Assembly (NCBI RefSeq): GCF_019468565.1
Contig: NZ_CP080521.1
Coordinates: 1,054,001 to 1,118,000 of the forward strand
Source: Pseudonocardia sp. DSM 110487
Lineage (GTDB): Bacteria; Actinomycetota; Actinomycetes; Mycobacteriales; Pseudonocardiaceae
DNA: 64,000 nt
Direction: 5' to 3'
In this document: positions 52,607-60,485 of the stretch, in pieces
How the letters are laid out: the number at the start of each line of letters is the position of its first letter
Position numbering within the stretch: position 1 is the first letter of the stretch
Made by a program: the position numbers and the translations under genes
The notes under the pieces: model-generated
The model's input: the letters and a program-made list of their open reading frames with translations, nothing else
Databases searched by the model: none
Told to the model about the DNA's origin: nothing

Positions 52607-52683
52607 GTCAAGCTGGTGTCGATTCCGGGCGGTCCCGGTTGTCGGTGTGGTGTCCGACCGAGGAGAGCGAGGAGGGACCCAAG

Positions 52684-53028
52684 ATGCAGTACATGCTGTT
52701 GATCTGCGGTTACGAGGGCGACGAGGTGGCGCCGGAGGACCAGACGGGCTACACCATCGAGGACTGGGTGACGGAGATGGACGGTCGCGGCGTGCGGCTG
52801 ACGGGCAATCGCCTGCGGCCGCGGTCCGACACCACCACCGTGCGCGTCCGGGGCGGCGAGGTGCTGATCTCCGACGGCCCGTTCGCCGAGACCAAGGAGC
52901 AGATGTTGGGCTTCGACCTGCTGGAATGCGCCGACCTCGACGAGGCCATCGAGGTGGCGTCCAAGCACCCGAACGCCCGGCACGGCGTGATGGAGATCCG
53001 GCCGGTCTGGCCGCTCGAGCAGGAATGA
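52684..53028 (+). CDS. YCII-related DGPF-domain protein
   Basis: 114 residues. MQYMLLICGYEGDE start, an alpha/beta fold and the diagnostic ISDGPFAETKEQMLGFDLLE, then a HPNARHGVMEIRPVW end. DGPF proteins accompany ECF42-type sigma factors and are part of their regulon in Streptomyces. The biochemical role is unknown. Its stop overlaps the sigma-factor ATG (ATGA), giving tight coupling. Confidence 0.92.
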   Translation: MQYMLLICGYEGDEVAPEDQTGYTIEDWVTEMDGRGVRLTGNRLRPRSDTTTVRVRGGEVLISDGPFAETKEQMLGFDLLECADLDEAIEVASKHPNARHGVMEIRPVWPLEQE

Positions 53029-54251
53029 CCGGGGTCGAGGCCGCGGTCGCCGATGCGTTCCGCGACGAGTGGGGCCGGGTCGTCGCCACCCTCATCCGGA
53101 TGACGGGCGACTGGGACCTCGCGGAGGAGTGCGCGCAGGACGCCGTCGCGCAGGCGCTGGCCAGATGGCCGCGCGACGGCGTTCCGCGCAACCCAGGCGC
53201 GTGGCTGACCACCACCGCGCGCAACACCGCGCTCAACCGGCTCAAGCGCAGCAAGATCGAGGCGGCGAAGCTGAGGGAGGTGGCGACGATGCCCGTCGGG
53301 CCTGACGACCCGGGTGACGAGAGCGCTGTGCAGGACGACCGGCTGCGGCTGATCTTCACCTGCTGCCACCCCGCGCTCCCCCTCGAAGGTCGGGTGGCGC
53401 TGACCCTGCGCACGCTCACCGGCCTGACCACACCGGAGATCGCGCGGGCGTTCCTGGTGCCGGAACCGACGATGGCGCAGCGGCTGGTGCGGGCGAAGCG
53501 CAAGATCCGCCAGGCCGGGATCCCGTACCGGGTGCCGCCGGATCATCTGCTGCCCGACCGGCTCGTGGGCGTGCTCGGCGTCGTGTACCTGCTCTTCAAC
53601 GAGGGCTACGCGGCTGCCGTGGGTGGGGATCTGATGCGGCACGATCTGTGTGCCGAGGCGATCCGCCTCGCCCGCCTACTCGCCGCGCTCATGCCGGACG
53701 ACGCCGAGGTGCTCGGGCTGACGGCGCTGCTGCTCCTGCAGTACTCGCGGCGCGCGGCCCGCCTCGATGCGGACGGCGAACCGGTGACGCTGGAGGACCA
53801 GGACCGCAGCCGCTGGAACCGCGACGAGATCGCCGAGGGGCTGGCGTTGCTCGATGCGGCGCTGCGCCGTCGGGAGCCGGGCCCGTACCAGGTGCAGGCT
53901 GCGATCGCCGCCTGCCACGCGCGGGCCGAACGCGCCTCCGACACCGACTGGCCGCAGATCGCCGCGCTCTACGGCCGGCTCGCCGAGCTCGTCCCGTCGC
54001 CGGTGGTGCGGCTCAACCGGGCCGTCGCGGTGGCGATGGCGGACGGCCCCGCGGCGGGCCTCGCCCTCGTCGAGGAGCTGGGTGACGAGCTGGCCGGCTA
54101 CCGGCACGTCCCCGCGACCCGCGCCGACCTCCTGCGCAGGCTGGGGCGGCACGCGGAGGCAGCGGAGGCGTACCGGGAGGCGCTGTCGCTGACGGAGTCG
54201 GAAGCGGAACGCCGCTTCCTGACCCGCCGCCTCACGGAGGTAGGCGGCTGA
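53025..54251 (+). CDS. ECF42-type RNA polymerase sigma factor with C-terminal extension
   Basis: 408 residues. Region 2 (LIRMTGDWDLAEECAQDAVA, GAWLTTTARNTALNRLKRSK) and region 4 (TPEIARAFLVPEPTMAQRLV, RAKRKIRQAG) occupy 1-170; the remainder is a helical, TPR-like extension (about 240 residues; ...LFNEGYAAAVGGDLMRHDLC, NRAVAVAMADGPAAGL). In this group the extension takes over the role of an anti-sigma factor. The pair with DGPF is the group's hallmark. ATG 53025 in overlap. The gene ends 5 bp before a 72-bp palindrome. Confidence 0.92.
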   Translation: MTGVEAAVADAFRDEWGRVVATLIRMTGDWDLAEECAQDAVAQALARWPRDGVPRNPGAWLTTTARNTALNRLKRSKIEAAKLREVATMPVGPDDPGDESAVQDDRLRLIFTCCHPALPLEGRVALTLRTLTGLTTPEIARAFLVPEPTMAQRLVRAKRKIRQAGIPYRVPPDHLLPDRLVGVLGVVYLLFNEGYAAAVGGDLMRHDLCAEAIRLARLLAALMPDDAEVLGLTALLLLQYSRRAARLDADGEPVTLEDQDRSRWNRDEIAEGLALLDAALRRREPGPYQVQAAIAACHARAERASDTDWPQIAALYGRLAELVPSPVVRLNRAVAVAMADGPAAGLALVEELGDELAGYRHVPATRADLLRRLGRHAEAAEAYREALSLTESEAERRFLTRRLTEVGG

Positions 54252-54256
54252 GCAGG

Positions 54257-54328
54257 CACTTCACACACCGTGCCCCGGCTTCACACAGGGCCCGCGCTAT
54301 GTGAAGCGGGTGCTGGATGTGTGAAGTG
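54257..54328. repeat. 72-bp nested palindrome, copy 2
   Basis: Same length and layout as copy 1; 27 of 34 arm positions pair. It starts 6 bp after the sigma-factor stop. The convergent kinase gene's stop codon (54297-54299) lies inside it. Confidence 0.8.
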
Positions 54329-54926
54329 CGGTCAGTCGCGGCGCCCGGCCCTCGATCGCGGCCCGGACCCACGCCACGACTCGTCGCCCGACCTCGTCGG
54401 GCGTGCGGTCGGAGGTGTCCACCACCGTGACCTGCCACCGCGGATCGCCCGTTGGCAGTTCCGTCCAGCGAGCCCACTGCATCGCCTCCCAGCCCTCACC
54501 GGTCAGCACGTGCTGCATGTGCTGAGGATCGCTGGCGTGAGCGCGCATCCAATCGGCGAACGCGACGTGGTTGGGGAGGAGGGCGGGGTCGTCGCCGCGG
54601 GCGGTCAGCCGCGCGGTCTGCACGTCCGGGCGGGCGTCGAGCAGGCACGCCGCGATTCCGTCGAGTTCAGGGGCCGATGGCACGGCGAGGAGCTCGCCGA
54701 CCGCGACCGGGTCGCTGGCGAGCAGGAAGTGCGGGCGGTCGAAGCTCAGTGCGGCGCGTACGGCCGCCTCGGTGGCCTGATTCCGCCATTCGATCGTCGG
54801 CACGGCGGGAACCGCCGCCACATCCCGCAGCTCCGCGCAGTGCACGACGTCGCCGAGCTCGGCCTCGACGTAGCGTCGGGCCGTCGACTTCCCGACGCCG
54901 CTGGCGCCGGTGAGGAGCAGGAACAA
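54297..54926 (-). CDS. P-loop kinase-like protein
   Basis: About 209 residues. Walker A LTGASGVGKSTARRYVEAEL right after the start, as in adenylate/shikimate-type kinases, then ASDPVAVGELLAV and a conserved helical part (NHVAFADWMRAHASDP). A TTG start with GGAGG 4 nt upstream is chosen since the Walker motif begins a few residues later; an upstream GTG near 55002 is the alternative. The last 10 codons (LHTSSTRFT-like end) are specified by the palindromic repeat. Substrate unknown. Confidence 0.6.
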   Translation of the reverse strand: MFLLLTGASGVGKSTARRYVEAELGDVVHCAELRDVAAVPAVPTIEWRNQATEAAVRAALSFDRPHFLLASDPVAVGELLAVPSAPELDGIAACLLDARPDVQTARLTARGDDPALLPNHVAFADWMRAHASDPQHMQHVLTGEGWEAMQWARWTELPTGDPRWQVTVVDTSDRTPDEVGRRVVAWVRAAIEGRAPRLTALHTSSTRFT

Positions 54927-55043
54927 GACACCTCCGAGTTCAGCGGGTTCGTTCGCGATCGTGAACGTTCTTGCCGGTTCGGCGATGTGTCCGCCGAACA
55001 CCGCGCATTCTCTCGAACTGCCCTGGCTGATCGAGGGGGAGCG

Positions 55044-55634
55044 TTGGCGCGGCTCAACATCAGGGACGACAAGGGGCGATTTGCCAAGCGACCCGGCGGG
55101 GGTGCGTTGCTCGCCATCGTCCTGGCCACGGCGATCGGTGCCGGGGGGACTGCGGGCGTCGCCGGTACGGCGGGCGGCGCGGGTGGCACCACGGCGAGCG
55201 CGAGCAGCGCCCGTGCCAGCAGCCAGGCTCGGCGACAGGACGCGAACGCCGCCCGCGCGCGCCTGCTCAGGCAGGGGTTGCGGATCGAGCAGCACTTCGA
55301 CGGCACGGACGACTGCGTCGCCCACTCCTACGGGAAGGTGCGGGAGTTCTTCCAGCGGCAGCCCTGCATGGCGCTGCACCGCGCGTGGTTCGAGGTGCGC
55401 GACGGGCGGCGTGGAGTCGTGCTGGTCGCCGTCTCGTGGGTCGAGATGCCGGACACCGGTAGTGCTCAGGAGTTCCACGAGCTGGTCGACACGCACGGCA
55501 CCGGAAACGTCACAGAGCTGTCCCGAGAACAGGGCCGGTACCGGCGCGTGCGGTTCACGGGTCAGCACTACGTGTCCCGCCGCGACGGCACCATGGTGGT
55601 GAACGCCCAGGCCGAGCCGATCGGGCGTGCCTGA
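55044..55634 (+). CDS. Hypothetical membrane-anchored or exported protein
   Basis: 196 residues from a TTG (MARLNIRDDKGRFAKRPGGG) with GAGGGGGAG upstream. One N-terminal membrane helix (ALLAIVLATAIGAGGTAGVA), then an Ala/Gly/Ser linker, then a compact domain with two Cys (DDCVAHSYGKVREFF, RQPCMALHRAWFEVRDG) likely to form a disulfide, ending QHYVSRRDGTMVVNAQAEP. No family is recognised. It diverges from the P-loop kinase and its 3' end meets copy 3 of the 72-bp palindrome. Confidence 0.6.
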   Translation: MARLNIRDDKGRFAKRPGGGALLAIVLATAIGAGGTAGVAGTAGGAGGTTASASSARASSQARRQDANAARARLLRQGLRIEQHFDGTDDCVAHSYGKVREFFQRQPCMALHRAWFEVRDGRRGVVLVAVSWVEMPDTGSAQEFHELVDTHGTGNVTELSREQGRYRRVRFTGQHYVSRRDGTMVVNAQAEPIGRA

Positions 55635-55639
55635 AGGCG

Positions 55640-55711
55640 CACTCCACACATCCAGCACCCACTTCACACAGGGCCCGCCCTATGTGGAGTGGGTGCTGGA
55701 TGTGTGAAGTG
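55640..55711. repeat. 72-bp nested palindrome, copy 3
   Basis: 31 of 34 arm positions pair around CCCG. Located between the convergent stops at 55634 and 55722. Consensus arm starts CACTTCACACATCCAGCACC. Confidence 0.85.
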
Positions 55712-55721
55712 GCAGCTGCGT

Positions 55722-56783
55722 TCAGCCTCGCCGCGTGGCCACCGCGGCCGCCAGCTGGTCGAGCAGCGCCGCCGTCGTGTCCCAGTCCATGCACGCATCC
55801 GTGATGCTCTGGCCCCTCGTCATCTCCGGGCCCAGGTCCTGTCGCCCGGCCACGAGGAAGCTCTCCATCATCACGCCCGCGATGCCCTTCTCCCCGGCGC
55901 CGATCCGCCCGGCGAGCTCCTGCACGACGCCCGCCTGCCGGACGTGGTCCTTGCCGCTGTTGCCGTGGCTCGCGTCCACGATCACCCGCGCCGGCAGCCC
56001 GCCGCCGCTGAGCCGGTCCAGCGCGCCGGCCACGGAGGCGGTGTCGTGGTTGGGGCCGCTGGTGCTGCCGCGGAGGATGACGTGGCAGTCCGGGTTGCCG
56101 GCCGTGGTGATCAGGGCGGCGAGGCCGTCGGGGTTGATCCCCATGAACACGTGGCTCGCCGCGGCAGCGCGGACGCCGTCGATCGCGACCTGCACGTCAC
56201 CGTCGGTCGGGTTCTTGATCCCGACCGGCATCGAGAGGGCGCTGCAGAGCTGGCGGTGCACCTGGCTCGCGGCCGTGCGAGCGCCGATCGCGCCCCAGCT
56301 CACGACGTCGGCGAGGAACTGCGGGGTGATCGGGTCGAGGAACTCGCAGCCGACCGGCAGGCCGAGCGCCGAGACGTCCAGCAGCAGCCGGCGCGCGGTG
56401 CGCAAGCCTTTGTTGACGTCGTACGTCCCGTCCAGGCCGGGGTCGTTGATCAGGCCCTTCCAGCCCACGGTCGAGCGCGGCTTCTCGAAGTACGCGCGCA
56501 TGACGACGCGCAGCTCGCCCGCCACGCGCTCGGTGTGTGCAGCCAGCCGGTGGGCGTAGTCCATCGCGGCATCGGGGTCGTGGATGGAGCACGGGCCGAC
56601 GACCACGATCAGCCGGTCGTCCCGGCCGTCGAGGATGTCGACGACCTCGGCTCTTGCCCGTGTGACCGTTTCCGCCACGGCGGCGTCGACGGGGAGCTCA
56701 TGGCGCAGTAGGGACGGGGACAGCAGCGGACTGATCCGGGTGGTGCGGTGCTCGTCAAGTGCGGGGACGGCGGTGAGGGTCAT
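55722..56783 (-). CDS. aroF: 3-deoxy-7-phosphoheptulonate (DAHP) synthase, class I
   Basis: 353 residues. AroFGH-type motifs: VVVGPCSIHDPDAAMDYAHR, MRAYFEKPRSTVGWKGLIND, VSWGAIGARTAASQVHRQL and VDASHGNSGKDH plus AGVMMESFLVAG. It condenses PEP and erythrose-4-phosphate in the first shikimate-pathway step. Members of this subtype are feedback inhibited by Tyr or Phe. A leader peptide and hairpin upstream suggest attenuation by aromatic amino acids. The gene symbol could equally be aroG; class II enzymes are the other type in actinobacteria. Confidence 0.95.
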   Translation of the reverse strand: MTLTAVPALDEHRTTRISPLLSPSLLRHELPVDAAVAETVTRARAEVVDILDGRDDRLIVVVGPCSIHDPDAAMDYAHRLAAHTERVAGELRVVMRAYFEKPRSTVGWKGLINDPGLDGTYDVNKGLRTARRLLLDVSALGLPVGCEFLDPITPQFLADVVSWGAIGARTAASQVHRQLCSALSMPVGIKNPTDGDVQVAIDGVRAAAASHVFMGINPDGLAALITTAGNPDCHVILRGSTSGPNHDTASVAGALDRLSGGGLPARVIVDASHGNSGKDHVRQAGVVQELAGRIGAGEKGIAGVMMESFLVAGRQDLGPEMTRGQSITDACMDWDTTAALLDQLAAAVATRRG

Positions 56784-56829
56784 GACGGCGCTCTCTGCTT
56801 CAGGCGAGCCGCGCCCGTCGAGAAACCCG

Positions 56830-56855
56830 CCGAGCCGGCTCGAGATCCGGCTCGG
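56830..56855 (-). promoter_or_regulatory. Hairpin between aromatic leader peptide and DAHP synthase
   Basis: A perfect 9-bp stem, CCGAGCCGG/CCGGCTCGG with loop of 8 nt (ATCTCGAG), 10 bp after the leader stop and about 46 bp before the gene. Candidate attenuator. Confidence 0.5.
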
Positions 56856-56864
56856 GGTGGAAGG

Positions 56865-56930
56865 TCAGCGCGGCGGTTCGCCCGCCGACCCATCCCGGGC
56901 CGGTCGGATAAACCAGTAGTACCGCTGCAC
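56865..56930 (-). CDS. Aromatic leader peptide (VQRYYWFIRPARDGSAGEPP...)
   Basis: 21 codons from GTG 56930 (or GTG 56936, in frame) to TGA. Codons 4-7 are Tyr-Tyr-Trp-Phe, all three aromatic amino acids made by the pathway started by the downstream enzyme. A hairpin follows. This is the classic layout of ribosome-mediated attenuation. Not in the usual annotation because it is so short. Confidence 0.6.
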   Translation of the reverse strand: MQRYYWFIRPARDGSAGEPPR

Positions 56931-56985
56931 GGGCACGACTCTAGCCGACGTCACCGCCACACGACCGCGGGTCCTCGGTTTCCAT

Positions 56986-57684
56986 TCAGCCGACGGGCTC
57001 GGGCATGCGCTGCACGCCGTACGCCAGGTCGAGGGTGCGTCCGGCCACCGGGTCGGCGAGCTCGACGTGCCACCGGTCGGCGAACTGGTCGACGTCCGGC
57101 AGCATCGCGATCGTCCCCGAGAGCAGCACCGTGCCGGGTACGAGTAGTTGCGGGATCTCGTCGAGCCAGTAGCGCGGGGGGAGCAGCGCGGCGACCGGGG
57201 CGTCCTGGATCAGCTGCTCGGTGCCGCCGTCGTGCGTCACCCACGCGCGCAGGCGCAGCTCGTCGATGTGGTCTTCGACGTCCGCGAGCCGCCAGGCGCC
57301 TGCGCCCAGCACGTCGAGTCCCGCGTTCTTGCTCCACGCGACGCCGTGCACCTCGAGCGCGCGGTCGGTGTGGTCGCAGGCGACCGTGAGCAGGAGGTCG
57401 TCCGGGCCCGCGACGACGAGCGCCCATTCGGCCTCGCCGGACGTGCGGCCGTGCTGCACCGGGACGGTGTCGGCCTGGGCGGCGAGGTAGGGCGCGACCG
57501 GGTACAGGGCCGGTGTCACGGCGGGTGCGGGGACGCCCAGCTCCGCGAGCTCCGCCACGTGCGCGGCGACCTCCTGCTGCTCGCGGCCCGCGTACCCGGC
57601 GTTGAGCAGGCGCGTGACGGTGACGGGGACGGATGTCCCGTCCGGCAGGTCGAAGGCGAGCTCGGACATCCAGGACTTGCGCAT
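56986..57684 (-). CDS. DUF2848-family protein
   Basis: 232 residues, mostly beta strands. The family resembles the fumarylacetoacetate hydrolase superfamily; visible segments are PVTVTRLLNAGYAGREQQEV, VVAGPDDLLLTVACDHTDRA and TVLLSGTIAML. Probable hydrolase or isomerase acting in degradation of an unknown compound. ATG 57684 is chosen because the GntR box covers 57689-57699; starts at 57699 and 57669 are also possible. It diverges from the MHS transporter. Confidence 0.7.
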   Translation of the reverse strand: MRKSWMSELAFDLPDGTSVPVTVTRLLNAGYAGREQQEVAAHVAELAELGVPAPAVTPALYPVAPYLAAQADTVPVQHGRTSGEAEWALVVAGPDDLLLTVACDHTDRALEVHGVAWSKNAGLDVLGAGAWRLADVEDHIDELRLRAWVTHDGGTEQLIQDAPVAALLPPRYWLDEIPQLLVPGTVLLSGTIAMLPDVDQFADRWHVELADPVAGRTLDLAYGVQRMPEPVG

Positions 57685-57688
57685 GCCG

Positions 57689-57699
57689 CTTGTATACAT
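57689..57699. promoter_or_regulatory. GntR-type box between DUF2848 and MHS transporter genes
   Basis: CTTGTATACATG: the strand opposite reads CATGTATACAAG. The core ATGTATAC recurs at 59674-59682 beside the GntR gene. Confidence 0.5.
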
Positions 57700-57737
57700 G
57701 AAGTATGACGCGATCCTCCACCTGACAGGAGGAGCGC

Positions 57738-59057
57738 ATGCCCCCGGAGATCGACCGGCGCTCGCTGGTCAAAGCCTTCACCGCGAGCCTCACCGGCACG
57801 TCGCTCGAGTGGTACGACTTCGCGGTCTACTCCGCGGCCGCCGCGTTGGTCTTCCCGCAGCTGTTCTTCCCCGGCTCCGACCCGCTGACCGGCACCCTGC
57901 TCGCCTTCTCGACCTACGCCGTCGGCTACGTCTCGCGCCCGCTGGGTGGGTTCGTGTTCGGGCGCCTCGGCGACGTCATCGGGCGCAAGCAGGTGCTCGT
58001 CGTGACGTTGCTGCTGATCGGGGTCGCGACCTTCCTGATCGGCCTCCTGCCGACCTACGGCACGATCGGCGTGGCCGCCCCGATCATCCTGGTGCTTCTG
58101 CGGTTCGCGCAGGGCGTCGGCGTCGGCGGTGAGTGGGGCGGCGCGGTGCTGCTGTCCAGCGAGTTCGGTGACCCGCGCAAGCGGGGGTTCTGGTCGTCGG
58201 CGGCCCAGGTCGGCCCGCCCGCGGGCAACCTGCTCTCCAACGGGGTGCTTGCGCTGCTGTCCGCGGTGCTGACGGACGAGGCGTTCCTCGGATGGGGCTG
58301 GCGCCTCGCGTTCCTGCTGTCGGCGGTGCTGGTGGCGTTCGGGCTCTGGATCCGGCTGCGGCTGGAGGACACGCCGGTCTTCCGCGCCATCAAGGAGCGC
58401 GGCGAGCAGCCGGCAGCACCGATCGGTGACGTGTTCCGCACGCAGGGCCGCGGCCTGCTCGCAGGCGTGCTCAGCCGGATCGGCCCGGACGTCACCTACG
58501 CGCTGTTCACGGTCTTCGTGATCACGTACGCCACCACGGTGGTCGGCATGACGCGCGGCCAGGTGCTCGCCGCGATCCTCATCGGGTCGGCGTGCCAGCT
58601 CGGCCTGATCCCACTGGCGGGGGCCGTGTCCGATCGCGTGAACCGGCGCGCGGTGTACGGCGCCGCGGCCGCGGGCGCCGCGATCTGGCCGTTCGTGTTC
58701 TTCCCGGCGATCGGGAGCGGATCGACGCTGGTCCTGATCGTCGGTGTCGTGGTGGGGCTCGCGCTGCACTCGTTCATGTACGGGCCGCAGGCCGCCTTCA
58801 TCACCGAGCAGTTCAGCCCTCGCCTGCGCTACACGGGCAGCTCGCTCGCCTACACGATCGCGGGCGTGTTCGGCGGCGCGGTCGCCCCGCTGGCGTTCAC
58901 GGCGCTGCTGAGCGCGTGGGGCACGTGGGTGCCGGTGGCGCTCTACGTGCTCGTGGCGTCGCTTCTCACGCTGGGCGGGCTGGCGCTGGGCCGCGAACCC
59001 GACCCGGCGGAGGACGAAACATATCTCGTCACGCTTGGAGGAACAGCTGCTGCGTGA
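57738..59057 (+). CDS. MHS-family metabolite:proton symporter (MFS)
   Basis: 439 residues, 12 helices. N-terminal SLEWYDFAVYSAAAALVFPQ (a hallmark of MHS transporters), motif A-like GGFVFGRLGDVIGRKQVLVV, then LRFAQGVGVGGEWGGAVLLS and YTGSSLAYTIAGVFGGAVAP. MHS members take up small carboxylates such as shikimate, alpha-ketoglutarate or citrate. CAGGAGGAGCG precedes the ATG. Its 3' end overlaps the convergent GntR gene by 29 bp. Part of the GntR-controlled catabolic cluster. Confidence 0.9.
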   Translation: MPPEIDRRSLVKAFTASLTGTSLEWYDFAVYSAAAALVFPQLFFPGSDPLTGTLLAFSTYAVGYVSRPLGGFVFGRLGDVIGRKQVLVVTLLLIGVATFLIGLLPTYGTIGVAAPIILVLLRFAQGVGVGGEWGGAVLLSSEFGDPRKRGFWSSAAQVGPPAGNLLSNGVLALLSAVLTDEAFLGWGWRLAFLLSAVLVAFGLWIRLRLEDTPVFRAIKERGEQPAAPIGDVFRTQGRGLLAGVLSRIGPDVTYALFTVFVITYATTVVGMTRGQVLAAILIGSACQLGLIPLAGAVSDRVNRRAVYGAAAAGAAIWPFVFFPAIGSGSTLVLIVGVVVGLALHSFMYGPQAAFITEQFSPRLRYTGSSLAYTIAGVFGGAVAPLAFTALLSAWGTWVPVALYVLVASLLTLGGLALGREPDPAEDETYLVTLGGTAAA

Positions 59058-59667
59058 TCCGCAGGTGCTCGGAGATCGCCGCGTGCGCGGCCGCCTCGTC
59101 GCCGGACTCCAGCGCGTCGACGATGCGGCCGTGCTCCGCGCAGACCGCCCGCTGTCGGTCCATGGCCCGGAAGAGCGCGGCGACCCCGACCCGGACCTGC
59201 CGCGTCCGCAGGCCTGCGTAGGTGCGGGCGATGAGCTCGTTGCCGGCCGCGTCGACGAGCGACTGGTGGAACCGGCGGTCCCACTCGATGAACTCGTGCG
59301 CGTCGCACGGCTCGGCGGTCAGCAGGTGCTCCTGCTCGGCGAGCGCGGCCCGCATGGTCTCGAGTGGGACCGAGTGCTGCGCGAGCGTCACGGACGCCGC
59401 ATGCTGTTCGAGCAGCGTTCGCAGCTCCATCAGCTCGCGGATCTGCCGACCGGACAGCGGGGGGACGTAGGCTCCCCGCTTGGGCACCATCTCGACCAGG
59501 CCTTCGGCGACGAGCAGGAGCAGTGCCTCCCGCACGGGGGTGCGGGACACGCCGATGTCCTGGGCGAGGTCGACCTCGTTGAGGAAGGTTCCTTGCACCG
59601 CAGGATCGACCAGCACCGTCTCCCGCAGGTGGCGGTACGCGCGCTCACGGCCGGAGACCTGCTGCAT
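59029..59667 (-). CDS. GntR-family regulator (FCD/FadR-C type)
   Basis: 212 residues. Winged helix with FLNEVDLAQDIGVSRTPVRE and LVAEGLVEMVPKRGAYV, then the FCD ligand domain (LMELRTLLEQHAASV, DRRFHQSLVDAAGNELI, HGRIVDALESGDEAAAHAAI) whose His/Asp residues bind a metal and a carboxylate. It probably represses the surrounding transporter, hydrolase and nitrilase genes. ATG 59667 (MQQVSGRERAYRHL) is chosen since upstream codons overlap the operator. Confidence 0.9.
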   Translation of the reverse strand: MQQVSGRERAYRHLRETVLVDPAVQGTFLNEVDLAQDIGVSRTPVREALLLLVAEGLVEMVPKRGAYVPPLSGRQIRELMELRTLLEQHAASVTLAQHSVPLETMRAALAEQEHLLTAEPCDAHEFIEWDRRFHQSLVDAAGNELIARTYAGLRTRQVRVGVAALFRAMDRQRAVCAEHGRIVDALESGDEAAAHAAISEHLRITQQLFLQA

Positions 59668-59673
59668 GCAACA

Positions 59674-59682
59674 GGTATACAT
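59674..59682. promoter_or_regulatory. GntR-type box between regulator and nitrilase genes
   Basis: GGTATACAT; the opposite strand reads ATGTATACC, sharing ATGTATAC with the box at 57689-57699. Lies 6 bp upstream of the regulator ATG and about 15 bp before the nitrilase GTG. Confidence 0.5.
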
Positions 59683-59696
59683 TAACTGGAGGTTTC

Positions 59697-60485
59697 GTGC
59701 GGATCGCCCTCGCTCAGATAGCCGCAACGGCCGACCCGGCCGAGAACCTCGATCTCGTCGCCGACGGGGCGCAGCGGGCCGCGGCAGCCGAAGCTGACAT
59801 CGTCGTCTTCCCCGAGGCCACCATGTGCGCCTTCGGCCATCCGCTCGGCCCGATCGCCGAGCCGCTCTCCGGCCCGTGGGCGCAGCAGGTGCGCGAGATC
59901 GCCACCGGCGCGGGGCTCACCGTCGTCGTCGGGATGTTCACGCCGGCCGCCGACGGGCGCGTGTACAACACGCTGCTCGCCACCGGCGGGGGTGTCGAGG
60001 CGAGCTACGACAAGATCCACCTCTTCGACGCGTTCGGGTTCGCCGAGTCGCGCACGGTCGCGGCCGGCACCAAGCCGGTGACCACGGTCGTCGGCGGCGT
60101 CACCGTCGGGCTCGCAACCTGCTACGACCTGCGGTTCCCCGGGCTGTTCCAGACCCTTGCCGGCAGCGGGGCCACCGTCGTCGTGGTGCCGGCGTCGTGG
60201 GGCGCTGGGCCGGGCAAGCGTGAGCAGTGGGACCTGCTGGTGCGGGCCAGGGCCCTGGACAGCACTGCCTTCGTGGCCGCGTGCGACCAGGCCGACCCCA
60301 CCAGCGTGGGCCGGGAGGCGGGCAACGCGCCCACCGGCATCGGAGCGAGCGCCGTTGCCGGGCCGCTGGGAGGCGTGGTCGAGCAGTTGGGCGCCGAACC
60401 GGGCCTGCTGGTCGCGGACCTCGATCTCGACGCGGTCGAACGTGCCCGCGCCGCGGTCCCTGTGCTCGCGAACCGGAGGTTCTAG
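59697..60485 (+). CDS. Nitrilase-superfamily carbon-nitrogen hydrolase
   Basis: 262 residues. Catalytic triad: Glu in DIVVFPEATM, Lys in ASYDKIHLFDAFG, Cys in LATCYDLRFPGLF. DALDSTAF-like helix (ARALDSTAFVAACDQ) is typical of NIT/omega-amidase branches. It hydrolyses amides. The GTG at 59697 follows GGAGG. With the MHS transporter, DUF2848 and GntR it suggests uptake and breakdown of a carboxylate amide. The last bases overlap the next, convergent, membrane gene. Confidence 0.88.
   Translation: MRIALAQIAATADPAENLDLVADGAQRAAAAEADIVVFPEATMCAFGHPLGPIAEPLSGPWAQQVREIATGAGLTVVVGMFTPAADGRVYNTLLATGGGVEASYDKIHLFDAFGFAESRTVAAGTKPVTTVVGGVTVGLATCYDLRFPGLFQTLAGSGATVVVVPASWGAGPGKREQWDLLVRARALDSTAFVAACDQADPTSVGREAGNAPTGIGASAVAGPLGGVVEQLGAEPGLLVADLDLDAVERARAAVPVLANRRF

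Noticed and set aside
54270..55043. Long N-terminal extension of the exported protein at 55044
   Set aside because: It runs antisense through the P-loop kinase gene; GAGGGGGAG and the membrane anchor mark the TTG at 55044.
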